Shown here: positions 10,281 through 19,420 of the stretch, one piece after another
How the letters are laid out: each line of letters starts with the position of its first letter
Position numbering within the stretch: the first letter of the stretch is position 1
Source of the DNA: Phytobacter palmae
Lineage (GTDB): Bacteria; Pseudomonadota; Gammaproteobacteria; Enterobacterales; Enterobacteriaceae
Assembly (NCBI GenBank): GCA_900112785.1
Contig: FONB01000011.1
Location: 62,001 to 126,000 of the forward strand
Direction: 5' to 3'
DNA length: 64,000 nt
Translations under genes and position numbers: made by a program
Notes under the pieces: model-generated
Databases searched by the model: none
The model's input: only the letters and a program-made list of their open reading frames with translations
Told to the model about the DNA's origin: nothing

Positions 10281-11804
10281 ATGTCCAGGCGTGGTGTTTC
10301 ACTGACATTTCTTTCTCTTTGGCTGGCAGGCTGCAGCGTGGGTCCGGATTACCAGCAGCCGTCGCCGCAAACCCCAACGCACTGGAACGATCCGGGCGAT
10401 AAAACCGTGGCTTCGCAGACCGTGTCGCAGGCGGTTAACCCGCGCTGGTGGACCACCTTTCAGTCACCGCAACTTAACAGCCTGATTGAGCGTGCTATTG
10501 CCGGAAATCTCTCGTTGCAACAAACGGTGCTGCGTATCGCCGGGGCACGTGAACAGATTAATCAGGCTGGCGGCGCGTTTTTACCGGCGGTCAACGGCAG
10601 CGTCAAAGCCACGCGCCAGCAACTGGGGCTGGAAGGGGAGCTTAAGTCCCATGATGTCTACGGCCAACTGGATAATGTTGACCCGCAAATCGCCGGGGCG
10701 CTGGGGGCATTAACCCAGCCGGTGAATCTCTATCAGGGCAGTTTCGACGCTCAGTGGGAGTTGGACCTCTGGGGCAAAGTGCGCCGTCAGGTTGAAGGGG
10801 CGCAGGCGCAGCAGCAACAGGCGATTGAGCAACGTAACGATGCGCTGGTGTCGCTGGAAGCGGAAGTGGCGCGCGCGTGGCTACAACTGCGCGGCGCACA
10901 AAGCGTTATCGCCACTTTGCAGACACAAATCGAAACCGCGCAGCAAACTTTCGCCCTGACAGATAACCGTCAGCGTAGTGGGCTGTCGCCGCAGATGGAC
11001 GTGGAAAATGCCCGGGCTCAGGTGGGTAGTCTGGAGGCGCAACTGCCGCAGTATCAGGCTCAGGAGCGTCAGGCAATGAATGCGCTGGCGATTTTGCTGG
11101 GCAAACCGCCAGGTGCGCTGGACGGGGAGCTCAGGAATGTACAGCCATTACCGAAGCTGCCTGAGTTGGTCTCAACCGGCATCCCCTCGACGCTGGCCCG
11201 CCGACGCCCGGATATTCGTGAGGCGGAAGCCTCCTTACATGCCGCGACAGCGCAAATTGGCGTCTCTGTAGCGCAGCTTTTCCCGAGCCTGACGCTAAGC
11301 GGGCAGTTTGGTTTGCGTAACAGTGAGACCAACTGGCTCACCGACTGGAGCAGCCACTTCTACAGTTTCGGCCCACAGATTTCTGTTCCCATTTTTCAGG
11401 GCGGTCGGCTGGTCTCCAGCGTGAAACTTGCCCGCGCGCAGCAGGGCGCGGCGGTGCTTAATTATCGCCAGACGGTGCTGGAAGCGCTGGGTGATGTGGA
11501 AAATGCGCTGGTCAGCTATCGCGCCGATCAGCAGCGCGAGGCCGGGCTGGATAAAACCCTCGATGCGTTGCATAACGCTTTTACGTTGGCCAGCGACAGT
11601 TACCGGCAAGGTATTGCCAGCTTTATCGATGTGCTTGATGCCCAACGTCAACTGGCGCAGGCGGAACAGCAGCGTGCGCAGGCACGCGTGCAAAGCAGTC
11701 TGGATTTAGTGGCGTTGTATAAAGCGCTTGGCGGCGGCTGGGAGCCATATCAGCAGGTGCGTTTGCCGGAGTATTCGGTGTTTGGCGATGCGCCGCGCGG
11801 ATAA
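10281..11804 (+). CDS. NodT-family outer membrane efflux lipoprotein
   Basis: TolC-like outer-membrane channel of the RND/EmrB-associated NodT family. It has 507 residues. The signal peptide ends in a lipobox (LWLAGCSVGPDY), giving a lipidated cysteine at about residue 18. Two outer-membrane-efflux repeats follow, with motifs AGAREQINQAGGAFLPAVNG, FDAQWELDLWGKVRR and RRRPDIREAEASLHAATAQIG. It is the third gene of the pump operon. No terminator was recognised in the 103 bp before the next gene. Confidence 0.88.
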   Translation: MSRRGVSLTFLSLWLAGCSVGPDYQQPSPQTPTHWNDPGDKTVASQTVSQAVNPRWWTTFQSPQLNSLIERAIAGNLSLQQTVLRIAGAREQINQAGGAFLPAVNGSVKATRQQLGLEGELKSHDVYGQLDNVDPQIAGALGALTQPVNLYQGSFDAQWELDLWGKVRRQVEGAQAQQQQAIEQRNDALVSLEAEVARAWLQLRGAQSVIATLQTQIETAQQTFALTDNRQRSGLSPQMDVENARAQVGSLEAQLPQYQAQERQAMNALAILLGKPPGALDGELRNVQPLPKLPELVSTGIPSTLARRRPDIREAEASLHAATAQIGVSVAQLFPSLTLSGQFGLRNSETNWLTDWSSHFYSFGPQISVPIFQGGRLVSSVKLARAQQGAAVLNYRQTVLEALGDVENALVSYRADQQREAGLDKTLDALHNAFTLASDSYRQGIASFIDVLDAQRQLAQAEQQRAQARVQSSLDLVALYKALGGGWEPYQQVRLPEYSVFGDAPRG

Positions 11805-11907
11805 AGTTTGGAGAATTGGGCAAGAAACAGACAGGATCGCCACATTCCACATCACGCCGTATTGCGTATAACTATCTGCGTCAACCAACAGTGTGAGGAG
11901 ACGCCAA

Positions 11908-12948
11908 ATGCGTTATCAAAAACTCGGCAATACCGGTCTGTTTGTTTCTGAACTGTGCCTTGGCACCATGACGTTCGGTGGTGAGGGCGGCATGTGGGGG
12001 AAAATTGGACAGCTGGATCAGGCGCAGGCTGACAAGCTGGTCGGCAGCGCGCTGGACGCGGGCATTAATTTTATCGATACCGCCAACGTCTATTCCGAAG
12101 GCCGCTCCGAGCAAATCACCGGCCAGGCACTGAAAAATCTCAAGGTACCGCGTGAAAATGTGGTGGTGGCGACTAAAGTGTTCGGTGAAACCGGCACGGC
12201 GGGGGTGAACTCACGCGGCAGCTCCCGCTATCACATTATTGGCAGCGTGAAAGAGAGCCTGCAACGGATGCAACTGGATCATATCGATCTCTATCAATTG
12301 CACGGCTTTGACCCGGCGACTCCCATGGAAGAGATGCTCTACGCGCTGGATAACCTCGTACAGCATGGGCATGTCCGCTACATCGGTGTTTCTAACTGGG
12401 CAGCGTGGCAAATTGCCAAAGCACTGGGCATATCTGAACGCCTCGGGCTGGCGCGTTTCGCATCGTTGCAGGCCTATTACACCATTGCCGGGCGTGATCT
12501 GGAACGTGAACTGGTGCCGATGCTACAAAGCGAGAAGGTTGGCCTGATGGTCTGGAGTCCGCTGGCGGGCGGCCTGCTCAGCGGTAAATACAGCCGCGAT
12601 GGTAAAGGCGAAGAGGGCAGTCGTCGCCTGGAGTTTGACTTCCCGCCGGTAAATAAAGACCGTGCGTTTGACTGCATCGACGTGATGCGCGTTATCGCCG
12701 AGGCAAAAGGTGTCTCTGTCGCACAGATAGCGCTGGCCTGGCTGCTGCATCAGCCGGTGGTGAGCAGCGTGATCATCGGCGCTAAACGCCCGGATCAGCT
12801 TGATGACAACATCGCCGCGACCCATATCCGTTTAACGGAAGAGGAGCTGCGCCAGCTTGATGCGGTGAGTGCGTTACCGCGTGAATACCCCGGCTGGATG
12901 CTGGAACGCCAGGGCGAATATCGTCGTAACCAGTTAGCCCACAAGTAA
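11908..12948 (+). CDS. Aldo/keto reductase
   Basis: NAD(P)H-dependent reductase of the aldo/keto reductase superfamily. It has 346 residues. The catalytic tetrad is visible as Asp and Tyr (INFIDTANVYSEGRSE), Lys (VVVATKV) and His (LYQLHGFD), followed by GVSNWAAWQ and the cofactor-binding region SSVIIGAKRPDQLDDN. ATG 11908 has an AGGAG ribosome site; upstream in-frame ATGs lack one. The start is preceded by a separate-looking leader, so it may have its own promoter behind the efflux operon. The physiological substrate cannot be told. Confidence 0.88.
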   Translation: MRYQKLGNTGLFVSELCLGTMTFGGEGGMWGKIGQLDQAQADKLVGSALDAGINFIDTANVYSEGRSEQITGQALKNLKVPRENVVVATKVFGETGTAGVNSRGSSRYHIIGSVKESLQRMQLDHIDLYQLHGFDPATPMEEMLYALDNLVQHGHVRYIGVSNWAAWQIAKALGISERLGLARFASLQAYYTIAGRDLERELVPMLQSEKVGLMVWSPLAGGLLSGKYSRDGKGEEGSRRLEFDFPPVNKDRAFDCIDVMRVIAEAKGVSVAQIALAWLLHQPVVSSVIIGAKRPDQLDDNIAATHIRLTEEELRQLDAVSALPREYPGWMLERQGEYRRNQLAHK

Positions 12949-12967
12949 CCCCCCGCTTTTTGATCTT

Positions 12968-13001
12968 TCCCCGGCGGCATATCGCTGACCGGGGATTTTT
13001 A
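12968..13001 (+). terminator. Intrinsic terminator after the aldo/keto reductase
   Basis: TCCCCGG (12968-12974) pairs with CCGGGGA (12989-12995) around a 14-nt loop, followed by TTTTTATT. Confidence 0.8.
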
Positions 13002-13071
13002 TTCCCGCCTGATTTCTCAATCCCGCTCACAAAAACGATCTATTCGTTTTGCCTGACTTTTCACCTTTGTC

Positions 13072-13107
13072 TATATGACTAGTCATATACATTAAATGAC
13101 TAGTCAT
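13072..13107. promoter_or_regulatory. Tandem palindromic operator before the beta-glucoside genes
   Basis: Two perfect palindromes share the core ATGACTAGTCAT. The first is 18 bp (13072-13089) and the second 12 bp (13096-13107). Their centres are exactly 21 bp apart, two helical turns, so two dimers would bind the same DNA face. The position, 20-55 bp before the first gene, suits repression by the GntR/UTRA regulator encoded at 15883, whose family binds short palindromes of this kind. Confidence 0.8.
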
Positions 13108-13127
13108 ATGATGAGGGAGATGACCAG

Positions 13128-14504
13128 ATGAGTAAAACACTGCCGTCAGGCTTTTTATGGGGAAATTCCGTTTCCAGTATGCAGACCGAAGGGGCGTGGA
13201 ATGAGGGGGGGAAAGGGCCATCGGTTTACGATATCCGTGAAGCCAGTGAGTTTGCCTCCGACTGGAAAGTCGCGACCGACTCCTACCATCGTTATCAGGA
13301 GGACTTTGATTACATGCGCGATCTGGGCATGAACTGCTATCGCTTTCAGATCTCCTGGAGCCGCGTCTGCCCGGACGGTGACGGCGCGTTTAACGAGGAG
13401 GGTATCGCCTTCTATGACCGTTTTATCAACGATCTGATTGCTCGCGGCATTGAGCCGATGATCTGCCTGTACCATTTCGACATGCCGTTGGCGCTGGCGG
13501 AAAAATACAACGGTTTTACCGACCGTCGCGTGCTGGACGCGTTTGTCCGTTACGGACAGAAGATGATCGACTGTTTTGGCGATCGCGTGACCTGGTGGCT
13601 GACCTTTAACGAACAGAATATCTACCATATGCCGGAAGCGTTTCGGGTTAGCGGCTATCTGCGCGGTGACAAAACATTGCGCGAACTGTATCAAATACAG
13701 CATCACGTGATGATGGCCCACGTACAGCTCACTCAGTATCTGCATGAGACCAAACCCGGCAGGTTGATGGGGGGTATGCTGGCGCATCAACTTATCTATC
13801 CTGCGACCTGTAAACCGCGCGATGTTTTTTGTGCCCAACAGTACGATGAGTTTCTCAATCAGAATCTCCTTCGCGTGTTTGCCGGGCAGGGCTATAGCCC
13901 GGCGGTAATGGCAGTTGTTGAACGCGAAGGCTTTAGCGACATCTATCGTGCCGATGATTTAGCGCTTATTGCACGTGTGAAAAGCGACTATATGGCATTT
14001 AGCTATTACGCCAGTAAAACGCTTAACAGCGATGCGATCGCAGCAGACGTGCCGGTTAACTACTACCTGCAACAGGGCGATGTTCCGAACCCGTATCTGC
14101 AGGCCACTGAGTGGAAATGGCAAATCGACCCTCTCGGTTTTCGCGCCATTATCACCCGCTACTACAACGACTGGCGCTTGCCTGTTTTCCCCATTGAAAA
14201 CGGTATTGGCGTGATTGAGACGTGGGATGGGGTGAATCCAATTAATGACGATTACCGTATTGCCTATCACCGGGATCACCTGCAGGCGATGAAAGACGCC
14301 ATTTTTATAGATGGCGCGCAGGTAGTGGGCTATCTCGGCTGGGGGCTTATCGACATTCTCAGCTCACAGGGGGATATGCGTAAGCGTTATGGCGTGGTGT
14401 ATGTCAATCGTGAAAACCATGACCTTAAAGATCTTAAACGTGTGCCGAAACGGAGCTACGCCTGGTTAAAACAGGTGATTCACAGCAACGGCCGCGACCT
14501 GTAA
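13128..14504 (+). CDS. GH1 family 6-phospho-beta-glucosidase
   Basis: Cytoplasmic glycosidase expected to hydrolyse phosphorylated beta-glucosides delivered by the neighbouring PTS permease. It has 458 residues. GH1 hallmarks are the N-terminal FLWGNSVSSMQTEGAWNEGGKGPSVYD, the acid/base motif TFNEQN, and the nucleophile motif PIENGIG. Near the C-terminus SSQGDMRKRYGVVYV carries the Ser/Lys/Tyr pattern that binds the 6-phosphate, which favours a phospho-glycosidase over a plain glucosidase. The ATG follows GGGAGATGACCAG. It leads a three-gene set with EIIC and the GntR regulator. The exact aglycone or sugar is not known. Confidence 0.9.
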   Translation: MSKTLPSGFLWGNSVSSMQTEGAWNEGGKGPSVYDIREASEFASDWKVATDSYHRYQEDFDYMRDLGMNCYRFQISWSRVCPDGDGAFNEEGIAFYDRFINDLIARGIEPMICLYHFDMPLALAEKYNGFTDRRVLDAFVRYGQKMIDCFGDRVTWWLTFNEQNIYHMPEAFRVSGYLRGDKTLRELYQIQHHVMMAHVQLTQYLHETKPGRLMGGMLAHQLIYPATCKPRDVFCAQQYDEFLNQNLLRVFAGQGYSPAVMAVVEREGFSDIYRADDLALIARVKSDYMAFSYYASKTLNSDAIAADVPVNYYLQQGDVPNPYLQATEWKWQIDPLGFRAIITRYYNDWRLPVFPIENGIGVIETWDGVNPINDDYRIAYHRDHLQAMKDAIFIDGAQVVGYLGWGLIDILSSQGDMRKRYGVVYVNRENHDLKDLKRVPKRSYAWLKQVIHSNGRDL

Positions 14505-14541
14505 TAGCAGCGTACCGTTTGATGCCGAACGAAGGGAGACC

Positions 14542-15867
14542 ATGATGCCTGAAACAAACACAACAGCGAACATGCAGTCTTTTGTGGATAAGTTCGTCGA
14601 TTTTTCCGCTCGCCTGGCCAACCAGGTCCATCTGCGTTCCTTGAGGGACGCGTTTGCCGCCGTAATGCCGATCTTTATCCTTGCCGGTCTTGCGGTTCTG
14701 GTTAATAACGTGGTGTTCCCGTGGATTCTGGAGGGCGAGACATTAGTGCGCTTTAAGGTCTGGGGGGAAGCGGTCATCAACGGTACGCTGAACATTGCCG
14801 CACTGTTGATTGCGCCCATGACCGCCTGGTCGCTGGCGCGCAATCGCAATTTTAATAACCCGGTTTCGGCGGTGGTTATAGCACTCTCCAGCTACATTAT
14901 GATGATGCCGATGCATCTGGAGGTCGTCCCGGACGGGGCGAAAGCGACCGTTACCGTCAGCCAGATGCTCTCTTTTGCTAATATCGGTTCCACCGGGATT
15001 TTCGCCGGGGTGATTATCGGTTTGTTGTCGACAGAGCTGTTTATTCGCATCGCAGGCATCGAAAAGCTGAATATCTCTCTGGGCGAAAATGTGCCGCCTG
15101 CGGTGGGTAAATCCTTTTCTGCTCTGATCCCGACTATTATCACTCTGTCGACGTTCGCGGTGATCGCCGCCGTACTGGCAAATGTGTTGCATACCGATTT
15201 AATTCATCTGATCACCACACTTATTCAGCAACCGCTGCGGCTGATTAACACCAGTCTGCCGGGGACCATTTTTATCTATAGCTTTGGCAACTTCCTGTTT
15301 ACGCTGGGTATTCATCAGTCGGTGGTGAACGGGGTGATTCTGGAACCGTTCCTGCTTATCAACACCAATGAGAATATGCTGGCCTATGCCAGCGGTCAGC
15401 CGATCCCGCATATCATTAACAATATCTTTGTGCCGACCTTCGGCATGATCGGCGGGACGGGCAGTACGATTTCCCTGTTGCTGGCGATTTTCATTTTCTC
15501 GCGGCAGAAATCGGCGAAACAGGTGGCGCGGCTGTCGATTTCGCCGGGGCTGTTTAATATTAACGAGCCGGTTATATTCGGTCTGCCGATCGTCTTTAAC
15601 CTGCCGCTGATGATCCCCTTTGTTTTGCTACCCGCCATCGGCATTTACTTTGCCTGGCTGTGTACCACGCTTGGGTGGATGTCGCGTTGTGTGGTGATGA
15701 TCCCCTGGACCACGCCGCCCATTTTAAGCGCCTGGCTGGCGACTGCGGGAGACTGGCGAGCGGTGGTGGTTCAGTTGATAATCATCATCTTTGGTGTATT
15801 CTTCTACCTGCCTTTCCTCAAAATAGCCGAGAGAGTGGCCTTAAGAAACAATGGGATAGCTGAATAA
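14542..15867 (+). CDS. PTS cellobiose/lactose-type EIIC permease
   Basis: Membrane component of a sugar phosphotransferase system, of the EIIC lactose/cellobiose (CelB) family. It has 441 residues and about ten membrane segments. The family motif SISPGLFNINEPVIFGLPIVFN is clear at about residues 330-350. No EIIA or EIIB gene is in this operon, so it must borrow these domains from another locus. The start could be ATG 14542 or the adjacent ATG 14545; GGGAGACC lies just before. It is 37 bp after the GH1 gene. Confidence 0.9.
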   Translation: MMPETNTTANMQSFVDKFVDFSARLANQVHLRSLRDAFAAVMPIFILAGLAVLVNNVVFPWILEGETLVRFKVWGEAVINGTLNIAALLIAPMTAWSLARNRNFNNPVSAVVIALSSYIMMMPMHLEVVPDGAKATVTVSQMLSFANIGSTGIFAGVIIGLLSTELFIRIAGIEKLNISLGENVPPAVGKSFSALIPTIITLSTFAVIAAVLANVLHTDLIHLITTLIQQPLRLINTSLPGTIFIYSFGNFLFTLGIHQSVVNGVILEPFLLINTNENMLAYASGQPIPHIINNIFVPTFGMIGGTGSTISLLLAIFIFSRQKSAKQVARLSISPGLFNINEPVIFGLPIVFNLPLMIPFVLLPAIGIYFAWLCTTLGWMSRCVVMIPWTTPPILSAWLATAGDWRAVVVQLIIIIFGVFFYLPFLKIAERVALRNNGIAE

Positions 15868-15882
15868 TAAGAAGGAAAGGCA

Positions 15883-16599
15883 ATGGCGTCGAAATACATT
15901 TCTATTGCGCGCGAAATTAAACATCGGATCCTGAGTCAGCAATATTCGGCCAGCGAGCCATTGCCCGATCAATTTGCCCTTGCGGCGGAGTTCAGGACGA
16001 GCCGCATGACCATCCAGCAGGCAATGCGTCAGCTGATTGTCGAAGGGCTGGTCTATACCCGCAAAGGTCTGGGCACCTTTGTGAGAAAGAATTTTATGCA
16101 ACTCTCCCGCTGGGATTTACCTGGCAGTGACTATTACGGTGCAACCAAGACCTGGGAAAACGTGGGTCAGGTCACCAGTAAGATCATTAAATTTGAACTG
16201 CGTTTCCCGACGGAAAAAGAGCAGGACTCGCTACTACTTGGCCCCGACGAGCCGGTTTACGATTTTAATCGCTTACGCCTGCTGGAAGGGGAACCGGTGT
16301 CGCTGGAATTTACCCTGATGCCGGTAAATCTGGTGCCTGGGCTTAATCGTGGGCATCTGGAAAGTTCGGTGTTTCGCTATGTGCAGGAGGATCTGGCGCT
16401 AAAAATCATGGGTTCTTACCGCATCGTGCGGGCCCTGAAACCTGGCGTTGAGGACCGCGAATATCTGAACTGTGATGAGACGGACCCGGTGCTGGAAGTG
16501 GAGCAGGTGATTTATCTGGAAGATGGCACGCCGCTGGAGTATGCCCATTGCCGCTATCGCTACGATCATGGCGGCATCATTGTGGTCAATAACGGATAA
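15883..16599 (+). CDS. GntR/UTRA-family transcriptional regulator
   Basis: Probable local repressor of the beta-glucoside genes. It has 238 residues. The N-terminal winged helix contains REIKHRILSQQYSASEPLPDQ and the recognition helix TSRMTIQQAMRQLIVEGLVYTRKGLGTF. The C-terminal UTRA ligand domain (from about residue 90) ends with LEYAHCRYRYD. It is 15 bp downstream of the EIIC gene, with AAGGAAAGG as ribosome site. It would sense a phosphorylated sugar and act at the tandem palindromes at 13072-13107. Confidence 0.9.
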   Translation: MASKYISIAREIKHRILSQQYSASEPLPDQFALAAEFRTSRMTIQQAMRQLIVEGLVYTRKGLGTFVRKNFMQLSRWDLPGSDYYGATKTWENVGQVTSKIIKFELRFPTEKEQDSLLLGPDEPVYDFNRLRLLEGEPVSLEFTLMPVNLVPGLNRGHLESSVFRYVQEDLALKIMGSYRIVRALKPGVEDREYLNCDETDPVLEVEQVIYLEDGTPLEYAHCRYRYDHGGIIVVNNG

Positions 16600-16628
16600 A
16601 AAAAGCGGGTTTAAAACCCGCTTTTTTC
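16598..16628. terminator. Bidirectional terminator between the GntR gene and ldtB
   Basis: AGCGGGTTT (16604-16612) pairs with AAACCCGCT (16614-16622), flanked by an A-run and a T-run. It serves both convergent genes. Confidence 0.88.
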
Positions 16629-16644
16629 ATTCTTGCGCTAAGGA

Positions 16645-17565
16645 TCAGTTCAGACGAACCGGCATACCGGAACGGTTCTGGATAGCCTGGTCTACGATGT
16701 TCTGATCAACATCAGACTGACTGGTCACGCTCTGTACACTCTTGGTCAGCGCGATTGGCACGATTTCGCCACCGTTGAACTGTGCTTCGGTGGTGGACAG
16801 CGGGTTATGTACTTCGATGTAGCGGCTGCCATCCGGCTCGGTGGTAGCTTTTACCGGCTCATCAATAAACTGTACGCGGGTGCCGACCGGCACGTTCTGG
16901 AACAGGAATTTGATGTCGTCGTTACGCAGACGGACACAACCGTGGCTTACGCGCAGGCCGATACCGAAGTTGGCGTTGGTGCCATGGATAGCATACAGGC
17001 GGCCAATGTACAGCGCGTAAAGACCCATCGGGTTATCCGGGCCAGCCGGAACCACTGGCGGCAGCGGTTGACCTGCGGCGGCATATTCAGCGTGCATTTT
17101 CGCCGTCGGCGTCCAGGTCGGGCCAGCCTTCTTACGTTCTACTTTGGTGGTCCAGGCAATCGGGGTGTCTTTACCCAACTGGCCAATACCGATCGGCAGA
17201 ACGATAACGGTTTTGGTCCCTGCCGGGTAATAGTACAAACGCATTTCGGCGCTGTTGATAACGATACCTTCATGGACGGTATCCGGCAGAATCAGCTGCT
17301 GAGGCACGTTCATCACTGTGCCGCCTTTCGGCAGATAGGCATCAATACCCGGGTTCGCTTCCAGCATGTTGGAAAGACCCATCTGATATTGCGCGGCAAA
17401 GTACTCCAGCGGCTGGCTATTGTTCTCTGGAATGGTTACGACCTGGTTCTGACCGATTAATCGGCTGCCATCGGTCGGAAGCGGATAAGTTACAGCAGAC
17501 GCGGTTTTGCAAAAGCCCACGACGGCAAACGCCGCCGCTAAAAGCGTTGTTAATTTCATATTCAT
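16645..17565 (-). CDS. ldtB: L,D-transpeptidase LdtB (attaches Braun lipoprotein to peptidoglycan)
   Basis: Periplasmic L,D-transpeptidase (formerly YbiS) that links the lipoprotein Lpp to peptidoglycan. It has 306 residues from ATG 17565, the same as E. coli. A signal peptide ends TASA. A LysM-like segment ([33 protein letters not shown]) is followed by the YkuD domain with the catalytic motif [24 protein letters not shown], which contains the active-site Cys and His. The upstream in-frame ATG at 17586 is disfavoured because it delays the signal peptide. Confidence 0.97.
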   Translation of the reverse strand: MNMKLTTLLAAAFAVVGFCKTASAVTYPLPTDGSRLIGQNQVVTIPENNSQPLEYFAAQYQMGLSNMLEANPGIDAYLPKGGTVMNVPQQLILPDTVHEGIVINSAEMRLYYYPAGTKTVIVLPIGIGQLGKDTPIAWTTKVERKKAGPTWTPTAKMHAEYAAAGQPLPPVVPAGPDNPMGLYALYIGRLYAIHGTNANFGIGLRVSHGCVRLRNDDIKFLFQNVPVGTRVQFIDEPVKATTEPDGSRYIEVHNPLSTTEAQFNGGEIVPIALTKSVQSVTSQSDVDQNIVDQAIQNRSGMPVRLN

Positions 17566-17781
17566 GGTGTGCGAGATTCGTGCCACAGGCCGTTAGGTTA
17601 ATGGTTCTTTCTAATAGATGGGAGCGCATTATATGTGCATTCCCGCGCACTGGGAATTGAGATGTGTACGAAATCACACTTTTTTCCCTTTGGTTTCATT
17701 TTAGCCCTTCGTTTCCGGGCAGGAATCTAATTCGGAATTGTGGCATAATAGGGTGTTTGTCACACATTTCAGGATAATTCC

Positions 17782-19374
17782 GTGTTAGTCACCAGCAACG
17801 TCACCATGCAGTTCGGCAGCAAGCCGCTGTTTGAAAATATTTCCGTCAAATTTGGCGGCGGCAACCGTTACGGCCTGATCGGCGCCAACGGGAGCGGTAA
17901 ATCCACCTTTATGAAGATCCTCGGCGGCGACTTAGAGCCGACGCTGGGGAATGTCTCCCTCGACCCGAATGAACGCATCGGTAAGCTGCGCCAGGATCAG
18001 TTTGCCTTCGAAGAGTTCACCGTCCTCGACACCGTTATCATGGGGCATGGCGAGCTGTGGGAAGTGAAGCAGGAGCGTGACCGTATCTACGGTCTGGCCG
18101 AAATGAGCGAAGAGGACGGCTACAAAGTCGCCGATCTCGAAACGCAATATGGCGAGATGGACGGTTACTCCGCAGAGGCGCGTGCAGGCGAACTGCTGCT
18201 CGGCGTTGGGATCCCGGTTGAGCAACATTACGGTCCGATGAGCGAAGTGGCGCCTGGCTGGAAGCTGCGTGTACTGTTGGCACAGGCGCTGTTTTCCAAT
18301 CCGGACATCCTGCTGCTCGACGAACCGACGAACAACCTGGACATCGATACCATTCGCTGGCTGGAGCAGGTGCTGAACGAGCGTAACAGCACCATGATCA
18401 TTATTTCGCACGACCGTCACTTCCTGAATATGGTCTGCACCCATATGGCTGACCTGGATTACGGCGAGCTGCGCGTTTATCCGGGCAACTACGACGAATA
18501 TATGACGGCGGCAACCCAGGCACGCGAACGTCTGCTGGCGGATAACGCCAAGAAGAAAGCGCAAATTGCCGATCTGCAGTCATTTGTTAGCCGCTTTAGC
18601 GCCAACGCGTCGAAATCTCGTCAGGCTACATCACGTGCGCGCCAGATTGATAAAATCAAACTGGAAGAAGTTAAAGCCTCCAGCCGTCAGAACCCGTTCA
18701 TCCGTTTTGAGCAGGATAAGAAACTGTTCCGTAACGCGCTGGAAGTGGAAGCCCTTTCCAAAGGGTTTGAGGAAGGCCCGCTGTTTAAAGGGGTTAACCT
18801 GCTGCTGGAAGTGGGTGAAAAGCTCGCTATTCTCGGTGCCAACGGCGTGGGTAAATCCACCATGCTGAAAACGCTGGTGGGTGAACTGGCTGCGGACACT
18901 GGAACCGTGAAATGGTCGGAAAATGCGCAGATCGGTTATTACGCGCAGGACCACGAGTATGAGTTTGAAAACGACCTCACCGTATTTGACTGGATGAGCC
19001 AGTGGAAACAAGAGGGCGATGACGAGCAGGCGGTACGCAGCATTCTGGGGCGTCTGCTGTTCAGCCAGGATGATATTAAAAAGCCAGCGAAGGTGCTGTC
19101 CGGTGGCGAGAAAGGTCGCATGCTGTTCGGCAAGTTGATGATGGAAAAACCCAATATTCTGGTGATGGACGAACCGACTAACCACCTGGATATGGAATCT
19201 ATCGAGTCGCTGAACATGGCGCTGGAGATGTATCAGGGCACTCTGATTTTCGTCTCTCACGATCGTGAGTTTGTGAGCTCGCTGGCGACCCGTGTTATTG
19301 AAATTACGCCGGAGAAAGTCATCGACTTTACGGGTAATTACGAAGATTACCTGCGCAGTAAAGGTATCGAATAA
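17782..19374 (+). CDS. ybiT: ABC-F family ATPase YbiT
   Basis: Cytoplasmic ribosome-associated ATPase of the ABC-F family, with two ATP-binding domains and no membrane domain. It has 530 residues. The first Walker A is GANGSGKST (about 37-45) and the second GANGVGKST (about 355). The signature LSGGEKGRM and both [10 protein letters not shown] and MDEPTNHLD Walker B stretches are present. The linker between domains is basic and helical. Translation starts with GTG at 17782 after CAGGATAATTC, matching the length of E. coli YbiT. ABC-F proteins ease stalled translation, but YbiT's exact role is less defined. Confidence 0.96.
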   Translation: MLVTSNVTMQFGSKPLFENISVKFGGGNRYGLIGANGSGKSTFMKILGGDLEPTLGNVSLDPNERIGKLRQDQFAFEEFTVLDTVIMGHGELWEVKQERDRIYGLAEMSEEDGYKVADLETQYGEMDGYSAEARAGELLLGVGIPVEQHYGPMSEVAPGWKLRVLLAQALFSNPDILLLDEPTNNLDIDTIRWLEQVLNERNSTMIIISHDRHFLNMVCTHMADLDYGELRVYPGNYDEYMTAATQARERLLADNAKKKAQIADLQSFVSRFSANASKSRQATSRARQIDKIKLEEVKASSRQNPFIRFEQDKKLFRNALEVEALSKGFEEGPLFKGVNLLLEVGEKLAILGANGVGKSTMLKTLVGELAADTGTVKWSENAQIGYYAQDHEYEFENDLTVFDWMSQWKQEGDDEQAVRSILGRLLFSQDDIKKPAKVLSGGEKGRMLFGKLMMEKPNILVMDEPTNHLDMESIESLNMALEMYQGTLIFVSHDREFVSSLATRVIEITPEKVIDFTGNYEDYLRSKGIE

Positions 19375-19382
19375 GCCAATAC

Positions 19383-19406
19383 TCCCTCTCCCCTTTGGGG
19401 AGAGGG
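19383..19406 (+). terminator. Hairpin after ybiT
   Basis: CCCTCTCCCC pairs with GGGGAGAGGG around a TTT loop, immediately after the ybiT stop. There is no T-run, so it may act as a 3'-end stabiliser rather than a true terminator. Confidence 0.5.
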
Positions 19407-19420
19407 ACGGAGTGAGGAGA

